The notes under the pieces were generated by a model. That model did not search any database. It was not told the DNA's origin and saw nothing but the letters and a program-made list of their open reading frames with translations. The translations under genes were made by a program, and so were the position numbers. From Bacteroidia bacterium (lineage in GTDB: Bacteria; Bacteroidota; Bacteroidia; UKL13-3), in the NCBI GenBank assembly GCA_022402405.1, contig JAKRSG010000245.1:1-10315 (forward strand): 10,315 nucleotides of DNA. The letters are read 5' to 3'. Position 1 is the stretch's first letter, and every line of letters begins with the position of its first letter. Below, piece after piece: positions 1 to 6,676 of this stretch.

Positions 1-105
1 TTTTAACAGTCAAAATTAACGTTACGGAATAGGGCAGGCCTGACAAAATTTAACTCATTTTGCTTTGGCTCAACATTTGTGAACTTTTTAAAAAATTGTA
101 AATCT
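1..105 (+). promoter_or_regulatory. htrA leader with sigma-54-like promoter and repeats
   Basis: A non-coding leader in front of the HtrA gene. Bases 66-81 read TGGCTCAACATTTGTG, which fits the sigma-54 pattern TGGCAC-N5-TTGCA with correct spacing and a conserved GG; the -12 element is TTG-T instead of TTG-C. Upstream are two near-direct copies of CAAAATTAAC (11-20 and 44-54, the second with one extra T), the palindromes TAACGTTA (17-24) and CAGGCCTG (35-42), and the inverted repeat CAAAAT/ATTTTG (44-49 and 57-62). The box AACATTTG (72-79) resembles the Bacteroidota -7 element with one mismatch but has no TTTG at the right distance upstream. The sigma-54 reading is an inference; either reading would put the transcription start downstream of base 79. 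Confidence 0.35.
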
Positions 106-1536
106 ATGAATAAATTAGGAGTTATATTTTTAGGTTTTGCTGGCGGATTAGCTGGCGCCTTTTTAATTCAAAAGTTTCAACCTTCTACCTTAGTATTGGA
201 GCAAGCTGCACCAGAAAATCAAATAAGTTCGGTCAATTATAAAGGTGTTGCCAATGTTTCGGCCGATTTTGTTAAAGCCTCACAAGCATCCACACAGGGT
301 GTAGTTTTTATCAAAACACTAAGTAATCAGAGAGCCTATCAAGATCCGTTTTTCGATTTTTGGAATGGTATGGATTTCTTCGGCAGACGTGGTCCGGTAG
401 CCAGCTCAGGTTCGGGTGTAATTTTGTCGGCAGATGGTTATATTGTCACTAATTTTCATGTAGTAAAAGGTGCCGATCAAATAGAGGTTATTACAAATAA
501 TAACAAACAATCTTATCCAGCTAAAATTGTGGGCACCGACCCATCTTCAGATTTAGCTTTATTAAAAATAGACGCCAAAAACTTACCTCATTTAACCATT
601 GGTAATTCTGATGACGTGCAAGTAGGAGAATGGGTTTTAGCAGTTGGTAATCCGTTTAATTTAACCTCTACCGTAACAGCAGGTATTGTTAGTGCTAAAG
701 GTCGTAATATAAATATTGTAAACAATCAGTTTCCTATAGAAAGTTTTATTCAAACAGATGCAGCTATTAATCCGGGTAATAGCGGCGGTGCTTTGGTTGA
801 TTTAGAAGGTAGATTAATAGGAATAAACACTGCTATAGCTAGTAATACCGGTTCATACAATGGTTATGGGTTTGCTATTCCAGTAAATATTGTAGCCAAA
901 ATTGTTAAAGACTTAGTTGAATTTAAAGAGGTACAACGTGGCTTTACAGGAATTGATGTGAAAGATATTGATGCTTCTACAGCAGGAAGATTAAATTTAA
1001 CAGATAATCATGGAGTATTGGTAGACCATATCTTACCTGATGGTCCTGGTGATTTAGCAGGCATGCAATCAGGTGATATAGTTCTCAAAATAAATGAGAA
1101 AAACATTGATAGTAAGGCAAATTTTGATGAGCAAATTGCCTATTTACGTCCAGGCGACAAGGTGAAAATAGAATATCTACGAAATGGAAAAGTTTCTTCT
1201 ACTAGTTTAAAGCTTTTAAATAAAGAAGGTACTACCGCCATTATGAAAAAGGGTACAGTAAGTTCTAATACTCTTGGTGCCGATTTTCAGCCTATTTCCA
1301 AACTAGAAAAGGATAAACTTAATATTAAATCTGGCTACAGAATTAGCAATATTAGAAGAGGTAAAATCGCTCAAATGGGTATTCAAGAAGGGTTTATTGT
1401 TACTGCAATAAATAAAAAAGATTATTCGGATGTAAATGATTTGATACAAGCCTTAGAATCTGCTCGGGGTCAGGTTATGATTGAAGGATATTTTCCAAAT
1501 GGAGGCAGAGGCGTATTTTCATTTTACGTTTACTAA
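106..1536 (+). CDS. HtrA/Deg-family periplasmic serine protease with two PDZ domains
   Basis: Envelope protease/chaperone that degrades or refolds damaged exported proteins. From the ATG at 106 it has 476 residues, in the usual DegP/DegQ range. Residues 1-24 form one hydrophobic segment, an uncleaved anchor or signal peptide, followed by a trypsin-like domain. The catalytic triad is visible: His118 in TNFHVV, Asp149 in DPSSDLALL and Ser226 in NPGNSGGAL. The activation-loop motif VGNPFNLTSTVTAGIVSA is intact. PDZ1 lies at about 276-371 and PDZ2 at about 386-466. An in-frame GTG at 79 would add nine residues, but it lies inside the likely promoter and puts charged residues ahead of the hydrophobic segment, so ATG 106 is preferred. 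The next gene starts 68 nt downstream and could be partly co-transcribed. The family call is firm; DegP, DegQ and DegS cannot be told apart here, though two PDZ domains argue against DegS. Confidence 0.95.
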   Translation: MNKLGVIFLGFAGGLAGAFLIQKFQPSTLVLEQAAPENQISSVNYKGVANVSADFVKASQASTQGVVFIKTLSNQRAYQDPFFDFWNGMDFFGRRGPVASSGSGVILSADGYIVTNFHVVKGADQIEVITNNNKQSYPAKIVGTDPSSDLALLKIDAKNLPHLTIGNSDDVQVGEWVLAVGNPFNLTSTVTAGIVSAKGRNINIVNNQFPIESFIQTDAAINPGNSGGALVDLEGRLIGINTAIASNTGSYNGYGFAIPVNIVAKIVKDLVEFKEVQRGFTGIDVKDIDASTAGRLNLTDNHGVLVDHILPDGPGDLAGMQSGDIVLKINEKNIDSKANFDEQIAYLRPGDKVKIEYLRNGKVSSTSLKLLNKEGTTAIMKKGTVSSNTLGADFQPISKLEKDKLNIKSGYRISNIRRGKIAQMGIQEGFIVTAINKKDYSDVNDLIQALESARGQVMIEGYFPNGGRGVFSFYVY

Positions 1537-1577
1537 GAATTAATGAGATTAATCATTTTTATTTAACTCCATACGCT

Positions 1578-1585
1578 CAAATTTG
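1578..1585 (+). promoter_or_regulatory. Weak -7 box upstream of the oxygenase gene
   Basis: CAAATTTG differs from the Bacteroidota TAnnTTTG element at its first base. A TTTT tract at 1555-1558 sits 19 bases upstream where TTTG would be expected. It would give a leader of roughly 15 bases before the ATG at 1605. The match is imperfect in both boxes, and the gene may instead be read through from htrA. Confidence 0.3.
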
Positions 1586-1604
1586 CAGTCAAAATAATAA
1601 CATT

Positions 1605-2375
1605 ATGATACGTTTTGATTTTATTGAAGCAAACAAGGATTTATATCGTAAACAGTTTTTAGAGGCCAAGCCTTTTCCTCATATCGGAATTGATGATATT
1701 TGCGATGAAGCAAAGTTAACAGAGATGTATAATCAGATTCCGGAAATCGAGACTCCGAGCGCCGACTATGTATTTGCTAAAAATAAATTTGAAAAGAGCA
1801 GATATTATGAGCTTGGCGGACTTTTCCAAGAATTACATGAAGATTTAATTAGTCCGCGTTTTGCTGCTTGGGTTAGTTATATTACCAATGAAGATGTTTT
1901 TATAGACCCAACTTTTTATGGTGGTGGCATTCATCAAGGTAGAAAAGGCAGCTTTTTAGATATGCACGCAGATTTTAACTACCACCCATTACATGATAAT
2001 TGGTATCGTAACTTAAATTTGTTGTTATACATCAACAAGAATTGGAAGAAAGAATATGGTGGCGAGCTAAAATTAGAAGATGGAAGAACAGGCGAAAAAA
2101 CAGAGGTGGATGTTCCATTTAATCGTTTAGCCATCATGCATTGCAGAAGTTATACTTTACATGGGTATGATCCAATCAATTTCCCAGAAAATCAATACAG
2201 AACTTCTATAGCAGCATATGCTTATACCATTCACCAGAACCACCTAGAATCTAGTAGAACCACCGTTTGGCATGTGAAAAAGGAAAGTCCGTTTAAATAT
2301 ATGTTATCCAAAATCTGGGTGCCTGCGGTTAAAATCAAAAGCATGTTCTCTAAAAGTAAAACAGCAGACCATTAA
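1605..2375 (+). CDS. 2-oxoglutarate/Fe(II)-dependent oxygenase (prolyl-4-hydroxylase-like fold)
   Basis: A 256-residue protein of the 2OG-Fe(II) oxygenase superfamily, cytoplasmic as there is no signal peptide. The double-stranded beta-helix core spans about 100-210. The metal-binding facial triad is visible as His121-x-Asp123 (MHADFNYH) and His186 (SYTLHGY), with Arg199 (QYRTSIAAY) placed to bind the 2-oxoglutarate carboxylate 13 residues after the distal His. The segment with RNLNLLLYINK and YGGELKL is typical of bacterial P4H-like members. Such enzymes hydroxylate proteins or small molecules; the substrate cannot be deduced. The C-terminal tail (about 229-256) alternates Lys with hydrophobic residues and could touch a membrane, an inference only. 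Between the HtrA gene and a new promoter, the gene looks like a single unit closed by its own hairpin terminator. No Shine-Dalgarno site is seen; the ATG follows an A-rich leader. Confidence 0.9.
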   Translation: MIRFDFIEANKDLYRKQFLEAKPFPHIGIDDICDEAKLTEMYNQIPEIETPSADYVFAKNKFEKSRYYELGGLFQELHEDLISPRFAAWVSYITNEDVFIDPTFYGGGIHQGRKGSFLDMHADFNYHPLHDNWYRNLNLLLYINKNWKKEYGGELKLEDGRTGEKTEVDVPFNRLAIMHCRSYTLHGYDPINFPENQYRTSIAAYAYTIHQNHLESSRTTVWHVKKESPFKYMLSKIWVPAVKIKSMFSKSKTADH

Positions 2376-2390
2376 GGTTTTACTTTTAGA
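2349..2390 (+). terminator. 14-bp hairpin enclosing the oxygenase stop codon
   Basis: A perfect inverted repeat: CTAAAAGTAAAAC at 2350-2362 pairs with GTTTTACTTTTAG at 2377-2389, extended by T2349-A2390 to 14 bp. The 14-base loop contains the TAA stop codon (2373-2375). The right arm is T-rich and a run of six T follows at about 2400-2405, so it looks like a rho-independent terminator for the oxygenase gene, although the stem is AT-rich and the T run is about ten bases away. A weaker 5-bp hairpin with a T tract (AAACC/GGTTT, 2419-2433) follows and may assist. Confidence 0.6.
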
Positions 2391-2437
2391 AAATATCACT
2401 TTTTTGCGTTTGTCCAATAAACCTTTTGGGTTTTTCG

Positions 2438-2467
2438 TTGTTGGGTACATAAGAATTAATACATTTG
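2438..2467 (+). promoter_or_regulatory. Bacteroidota sigma-A type promoter for the receptor operon
   Basis: TTG at 2438-2440 is followed by 19 bases and then TACATTTG at 2460-2467, an exact match to the -7 consensus TAnnTTTG at the accepted spacing (19-21). The preceding hairpin isolates this promoter from the oxygenase gene. It lies so close to the receptor start codon (2471) that transcription should begin at or just inside that codon. Confidence 0.6.
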
Positions 2468-2470
2468 TAC

Positions 2471-4855
2471 ATGCATCAAAACCCCTTTCGTATTCTAATT
2501 TTTTTTATATTTTGTTTGTTTTTGGTTCAAGCCGCTGATGGGCAAAATATAACTATTTCAGGGTACGTTAAAGATAGCACTAATGGTGAAACGCTAATTG
2601 GTGCTACCGTAAAAAATAAAGAATCTACCATAGGTACCGTTACAAATGCATATGGTTATTTTTCGTTGAGTCTTCCTTCTAATACTACCCAAATTATGGT
2701 ATCCTATATTGGGTATGTTACTAAAACCATAAATCTAAAAGGAGCTAAGTTAAGCGGTATTCAAATTGCTCTTCTGCCACAAAATAAAGAGGTGAAAGAG
2801 GTGGTCATAAATAGCGAAAGGCTGGATAAAAATGTGCGAAGCACCGAGATGAGTCGCATCGAAATAAGCGGTGAAAAACTAAAATCGCTACCAGTTATTT
2901 TTGGAGAACCGGATGTGTTAAAAGCCATCACATTAATGCCCGGAATTAAAAGCGGTGGAGAAGCTAGCACAGGCTTTTATGTTAGGGGCGGCGGACCAGA
3001 TCAAAACCTAATTTTAATGGATGAGGCAGTGGTCTATAATCCTTCTCATTTGTTCGGATTTTTGTCGGTTTTTAATTCTGATGCAGTTAAAGGAATAGAA
3101 GTAATAAAAGGAGGGATGCCTGCAAACTACGGAGGAAGACTTTCATCTATCCTCAATGTGAGCATGAGAGAGGGTAATAATCAAAACTTCAAATACAGCG
3201 GAGGTATTGGTTTAATTTCATCTCGATTAACGGCTGAAGGCCCGATTCAAAAGGGTAAAAGCAGCTTCCTAATATCCGGACGAAGAACTTATATAGATGT
3301 ATTAGCAAAACCTTTTATACCGGCAGATTTAGCTGGTAATTCTTATTACTTCTATGATTTAAACTTAAAACTAAACTTTATTTTAGGTGAGAAAGACCGG
3401 CTTTTTGTTTCAGGGTATTTTGGAAGAGACATTCTAGATTTTAAAAGTCCAACCAACCGAGCTGTAAACTTTAATCTTGGTTGGGGAAATAGCACCGCAA
3501 CGGTTCGATGGAATCATGTGTTTAATCAGAAGTTGTTTAGTAACACAAGTGTTATGTTTAACAGATACGAGTTGTTCAACGATTTTAAATTCGGAGCCGG
3601 CGGTTTTAGTGTTAGAAGTGGATTAGTAGATTGGAGCTTAAAAAGCGATTTTACTTGGTTCGCCCACCCTAAACACATGGTTAAATATGGTTTTAACTAT
3701 ACCTTCCATACGTTTACTCCTGGCATTGCAGCAGGTAATATTGGAACGGTGGTAATTAATGAATCTATCAATAAACAATATGCTCACGAATACGCACTTT
3801 ATGCTTTAGATGAATACAATATAAACCATCGTTGGTCGCTAAATTATGGTTTACGCGCAGTGGCATTTCAATTAGTTGGACCCTACACTCAGCAAGAGTT
3901 TGATAATAATACTGGTCTGCCATCTGGTAATACAAAAGAATATAAAAGCGGAGAAACTATTGCTTTTTATCCTCGGCTTGAACCTAGATTTAATTTCAAT
4001 TATTTGATAAATGAGGTATCTAGTATAAAGGGTTCTTACACTCAAACGTATCAGTTTCTGCATTTAGCAACTACCTCTGGAGCCCAATTTCCACTCGATT
4101 TATGGGTGCCAAGTAGTAGACTAGTTAAGCCACAAATGGCAAGGCAATATGCTTTAGGTTATTTTCGAAACCTCAAACAAAATACGTATGAAACTTCTGC
4201 TGAGATTTACTACAAACCTATGCGCAATCAGATAGAGTTTAAGCCTGGTGCCAATCTATTTTTTAACCAGAATCTCGAAAACGAAATGGTTTTTGGTGAG
4301 GGTTTAAGTTACGGCTTAGAGTTATTCTTGCGTAAAAAAACGGGTAGATTAAATGGTTGGGTAGGGTATACTTGGAGCAGAACTACTCGTCAGTTCGATG
4401 AGCTTAATAATGGTAAACCTTATTTTTATCGCTACGATAGAACTCATGATATCTCATTGTTATTGAGTTACCAAATTAACGATAAATGGAATGCAAACTT
4501 TGTTTTTGTATACGGAACTGGAAACGCCACAACGCTTCCTGATTCTAGATATGCCTACAGGTTTGGCATAGACCCTCAAACGGGCGAACCTCAATTTGTG
4601 TTTGTAGATAGATATTCTGATGTTAACTCATATAGGTTACCTGCCTATCATAGAGCAGATATTTCGTTTACGTATTTAGCCAAACAAACTAAGAAATTTG
4701 AAAGTAGTTGGAACTTCAGTATTTATAATGTTTACAACCGCGCAAATCCATATTTTATTTACTTTTTGCCAGATATTGAAACGCAAACCGTTAAAGCTTA
4801 TATGGTATATTTATTCCCAATTTTACCTTCTGTTCAATGGAATTTTAAATTTTAA
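2471..4855 (+). CDS. TonB-dependent outer-membrane receptor with N-terminal carboxypeptidase-regulatory-like domain
   Basis: A 794-residue outer-membrane active-transport channel driven by the TonB complex; its ligand is unknown. Residues 1-25 are a signal peptide with a long hydrophobic stretch ending near AADGQ. A carboxypeptidase-D regulatory-like (CarbopepD_reg_2/DUF4480) domain follows at about 27-102 (ISGYVKDSTNGETLIGA), then the plug at about 123-233 with FYVRGGGPDQNLILMDE and GGMPANYGGRLSSILNV, then a 22-strand-type beta barrel to the C-terminal Phe, as expected for BAM-inserted proteins. It is shorter than SusC proteins (about 1,000 residues) and no SusD gene is adjacent, so it is not a Sus-type glycan importer. 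A DUF4249 lipoprotein gene follows 2 nt later, implying one operon. A TTG at 2465 would add two residues but lies in the -7 box, so ATG 2471 is chosen; no other start keeps the signal peptide. Confidence 0.92.
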   Translation: MHQNPFRILIFFIFCLFLVQAADGQNITISGYVKDSTNGETLIGATVKNKESTIGTVTNAYGYFSLSLPSNTTQIMVSYIGYVTKTINLKGAKLSGIQIALLPQNKEVKEVVINSERLDKNVRSTEMSRIEISGEKLKSLPVIFGEPDVLKAITLMPGIKSGGEASTGFYVRGGGPDQNLILMDEAVVYNPSHLFGFLSVFNSDAVKGIEVIKGGMPANYGGRLSSILNVSMREGNNQNFKYSGGIGLISSRLTAEGPIQKGKSSFLISGRRTYIDVLAKPFIPADLAGNSYYFYDLNLKLNFILGEKDRLFVSGYFGRDILDFKSPTNRAVNFNLGWGNSTATVRWNHVFNQKLFSNTSVMFNRYELFNDFKFGAGGFSVRSGLVDWSLKSDFTWFAHPKHMVKYGFNYTFHTFTPGIAAGNIGTVVINESINKQYAHEYALYALDEYNINHRWSLNYGLRAVAFQLVGPYTQQEFDNNTGLPSGNTKEYKSGETIAFYPRLEPRFNFNYLINEVSSIKGSYTQTYQFLHLATTSGAQFPLDLWVPSSRLVKPQMARQYALGYFRNLKQNTYETSAEIYYKPMRNQIEFKPGANLFFNQNLENEMVFGEGLSYGLELFLRKKTGRLNGWVGYTWSRTTRQFDELNNGKPYFYRYDRTHDISLLLSYQINDKWNANFVFVYGTGNATTLPDSRYAYRFGIDPQTGEPQFVFVDRYSDVNSYRLPAYHRADISFTYLAKQTKKFESSWNFSIYNVYNRANPYFIYFLPDIETQTVKAYMVYLFPILPSVQWNFKF

Positions 4856-4857
4856 CT

Positions 4858-5715
4858 ATGAGAAATAAAGGCTTATACCTAGTATTATTTTCGCTACTTA
4901 GTCTAGTTTTTGTGGCTTGCGAAAAGGAAATAAAAATAGACCTACCCGCATCCAAAGAAGAGTTAGTTGTAGAGGCATCAATCAATCAATTATCTATAAA
5001 CTTTAACTACGTAATTCTTTCTACAACGCTCGATTATTTTAACCCAAGTCTCAGTCTTAGCGCCGTGCGCGGAGCAGAGGTTTATATTACAGAGGGTAAT
5101 GTAGTTGGTTCAGATACTGTGTTTAACATCAATGATAGAGTGCAGTTTTTCGACTATGTTGATACCATTTTTCCAGGTATTTACCTAAGCGCAGATTTTA
5201 GAGGTCAGGAAGAAAAGCCATATAAATTGGAGGTTTTCCTAAAAGATGGCAGAACAATTACGGGTACCACTTTTATCCCGAAAGCTAAACCAATAGATAG
5301 CTTGCACTTTTGGTTCGAACCAAATAAAGTTGATACCAATGTTTTTTTCTACATGCATTGGTTAGATGGTCCGGAACAGGATAATTACAGGCTAACTTTA
5401 CGAAAAGGTTATATTCCAATATTAACGGGCTGGGGTTATGGAAGCAGGTTCTATACCTTTGATGATTCACAAATCAATAATCAACCACGACCATTTTTAA
5501 ATTTCTCTCCATATAAATACAACGATACTCTGCATATTTATTTGGCAACCATTGGTAGAAAAGAATACTTATTTTGGGACTCGTTTAGAGGAGCAGCCAA
5601 TAATGGCGGACCATTTGCTACTCCAGTAGAGGTGAAATCTAATGTTGAAGGTGCTATTGGTTCTTTTACAGGATATGGATTATACCAACGAAGTGTGATA
5701 TTCAGACAAGAATAA
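4858..5715 (+). CDS. DUF4249 family lipoprotein, partner of the TonB-dependent receptor
   Basis: A 285-residue lipoprotein of the Bacteroidota family DUF4249, molecular function unknown. Residues 1-20 form a lipoprotein signal ending FVAC, with Cys21 as the lipidated residue. The following EKEIKID resembles the Lys/acidic-rich signal that sends Bacteroidota lipoproteins to the cell surface. The rest is beta-rich and soluble-looking. Family-like segments are LVVEASINQ near the N-terminus, about 35-44, and the C-terminal PVEVKSNVEGAIGSFTGYG (about 256-274). Only 2 nt separate its ATG from the receptor stop codon, indicating co-expression and perhaps translational coupling. DUF4249 genes commonly follow TonB-dependent receptors without SusD, so an extracellular binding or lid role like that of SusD is a reasonable inference, not shown. 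The family assignment is from recognition of the overall pattern. Confidence 0.85.
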   Translation: MRNKGLYLVLFSLLSLVFVACEKEIKIDLPASKEELVVEASINQLSINFNYVILSTTLDYFNPSLSLSAVRGAEVYITEGNVVGSDTVFNINDRVQFFDYVDTIFPGIYLSADFRGQEEKPYKLEVFLKDGRTITGTTFIPKAKPIDSLHFWFEPNKVDTNVFFYMHWLDGPEQDNYRLTLRKGYIPILTGWGYGSRFYTFDDSQINNQPRPFLNFSPYKYNDTLHIYLATIGRKEYLFWDSFRGAANNGGPFATPVEVKSNVEGAIGSFTGYGLYQRSVIFRQE

Positions 5716-5725
5716 ACGCTATCAA

Positions 5726-6568
5726 TTAAGGGTAAATAAGTTTTGGAACGATATAAGTTTTGGTTTTACCCTTCTTTATATTAGGTATAGCTAGGTCTGT
5801 TTTTGAAAAAGAATAAAAGTTTAATCTTTTAGAATAAATACCTTTCGAAATAAGGAACTCCTGAACAGCTGCAGCCCTTTCTGTAGATAAAAGTTGGTTT
5901 TTAGCTGCATCGTTTGCTTCTTCTGTATAACAATAAATCTCGAAACGATATTCTTGATATTGCTGTATAGTTTTTGATAATTCTGTTAACCCATTACTTG
6001 AGATTTTAGCAATTTTTGAAGAGGCTTTTTCAAAATCTATGGCGTCTTCTATCTTTTTTAAACTGCTCTTAAGTGTAAGTGGGATTTCTGGGCAACCCTT
6101 GTTATTAATGGTTCCAGCGTTATTGGGACATTCATCCAGATGATCAATAATACCATCATTGTCGGTATCCAAACAACCATTTAAATGAGCCAATCCAAAC
6201 TTATCTGGGCACTCATCCACATCATCTGCAATGCCATCTTTATCTCTATCCGGACAACCATTTAATTGGAAAGTACCAGCTTTATTCGGACAAGCATCCA
6301 AGTGATCTGCGATGCCATCTCCATCTGCATCGGGGCAACCAAACAAGAAAGAAACACCCGGTATTGTTTTACAAGAGTCGTCTTTATCTGGCACGCCATC
6401 TTTATCCAAATCCGCCAGAACAATTTGTGCATTGTTTTGCTGGTTTGCGCCAATCAACTCTTTATCATTATTTTTCGGGCTGAACCAATTCTTTATTCGA
6501 GATAAAATTTGGGCTTCTGTTGTATAGGATAAACTTATGAAAAAGGATATGAATAAGAAATTTCGCAT
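5726..6568 (-). CDS. Secreted protein with four thrombospondin type 3 repeats and a divergent OmpA C-terminal domain
   Basis: A 280-residue exported protein. Residues 1-20 are a signal peptide (cleavage near TEAQ). Four acidic calcium-binding-like units with an exact 27-residue period start at Asp53, Asp80, Asp107 and Asp134 (D-x-D-x-DG-x-x-D-x-x-D-x-CP), closed by GCP at 158-160; Cys78, 105, 132 and 159 recur in register. An OmpA-like domain follows at about 165-280. Its core NQLLSTERAAAV keeps the Arg (231) that binds diaminopimelate in peptidoglycan, but the usual GHTD is CYTE, so Glu216 replaces the Asp 15 residues earlier. There is no beta barrel, so it differs from full OmpF/OmpA-type porins. 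It would sit in the periplasm, perhaps against the cell wall. It converges with the DUF4249 gene (10 nt gap), so the two are transcribed separately. Confidence 0.85.
   Translation of the reverse strand: MRNFLFISFFISLSYTTEAQILSRIKNWFSPKNNDKELIGANQQNNAQIVLADLDKDGVPDKDDSCKTIPGVSFLFGCPDADGDGIADHLDACPNKAGTFQLNGCPDRDKDGIADDVDECPDKFGLAHLNGCLDTDNDGIIDHLDECPNNAGTINNKGCPEIPLTLKSSLKKIEDAIDFEKASSKIAKISSNGLTELSKTIQQYQEYRFEIYCYTEEANDAAKNQLLSTERAAAVQEFLISKGIYSKRLNFYSFSKTDLAIPNIKKGKTKTYIVPKLIYP
6092..6412 (-). repeat. Tandem TSP3-repeat coding region, 81-bp period
   Basis: The DNA coding for residues 53-159 of the TSP3/OmpA protein consists of four degenerate units of 81 bp each (27 residues). The protein period is exact but nucleotide identity between units is only moderate, pointing to old internal duplication instead of a recent slippage-type array. 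The first unit is the most divergent and lacks the CPN/CPD ending. Confidence 0.75.
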
Positions 6569-6676
6569 GTTACGAATATACTAATTCACATTAATGGTGA
6601 GTTTAAAATAGTAAGAAATTGACCTTCATATTTCAATCATATCACCTATATTTGAACATCATGAAAGGAGTAAAAG
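6569..6676. promoter_or_regulatory. Divergent intergenic region between TSP3/OmpA gene and DUF2520 gene
   Basis: This 108-base AT-rich stretch separates two divergent genes and must hold signals for both. On the plus strand TATATTTG (6647-6654) is a perfect -7 box, but no TTTG lies 19-21 bases upstream (bases 6624-6627 are CTTC-like), so the -33 element is degenerate. On the minus strand only TATATTCG (one mismatch to the -7 consensus) is found just ahead of the start codon, without a -33 match, so I do not assign a promoter for that gene. Confidence 0.45.
6664..6670 (+). promoter_or_regulatory. Strong Shine-Dalgarno site of the DUF2520 gene
   Basis: AAAGGAG ends six bases before the ATG at 6677. 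Such a strong site is unusual for this window, where the other starts follow A/T-rich leaders, and it fixes the start codon. It sits inside a seven-codon reading frame (ATG at 6661, TAG at 6682-6684) that overlaps the true start. Confidence 0.7.

Noticed and set aside
79..105. GTG at 79 as the start of the HtrA gene
   Set aside because: It lies in the likely promoter and adds polar residues before the membrane segment; ATG 106 directly begins it.
1541..1560. ATTAAT-GAG-ATTAAT with T run after htrA
   Set aside because: A pure A/T 6-bp stem is expected by chance at this base composition; not called a terminator.
2419..2433. Second hairpin AAACC/GGTTT with T tract after the oxygenase gene
   Set aside because: Only 5 bp and AT-rich, and close to the next promoter; mentioned under the main terminator but not listed separately.
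2465..2470. TTG at 2465 as the receptor start
   Set aside because: It is part of the -7 box TACATTTG, so it would not be transcribed from this promoter.
2761..2970. Minus-strand open frame within the receptor gene
   Set aside because: It lies fully inside a well-supported coding region, with no start signal or recognisable protein; treated as a shadow frame. The same holds for other short antisense frames at 3872-4063, 5285-5470, 7003-7191 and 8103-8324.
6092..6412. 81-bp periodic units as a CRISPR or mobile repeat
   Set aside because: The periodicity is explained by the 27-residue TSP3 protein repeat and the DNA units are too divergent.
6266..6527. Plus-strand frames opposite the TSP3 repeats
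   Set aside because: They mirror the Asp/Gly-rich repeat codons of the minus-strand gene and have no independent evidence.
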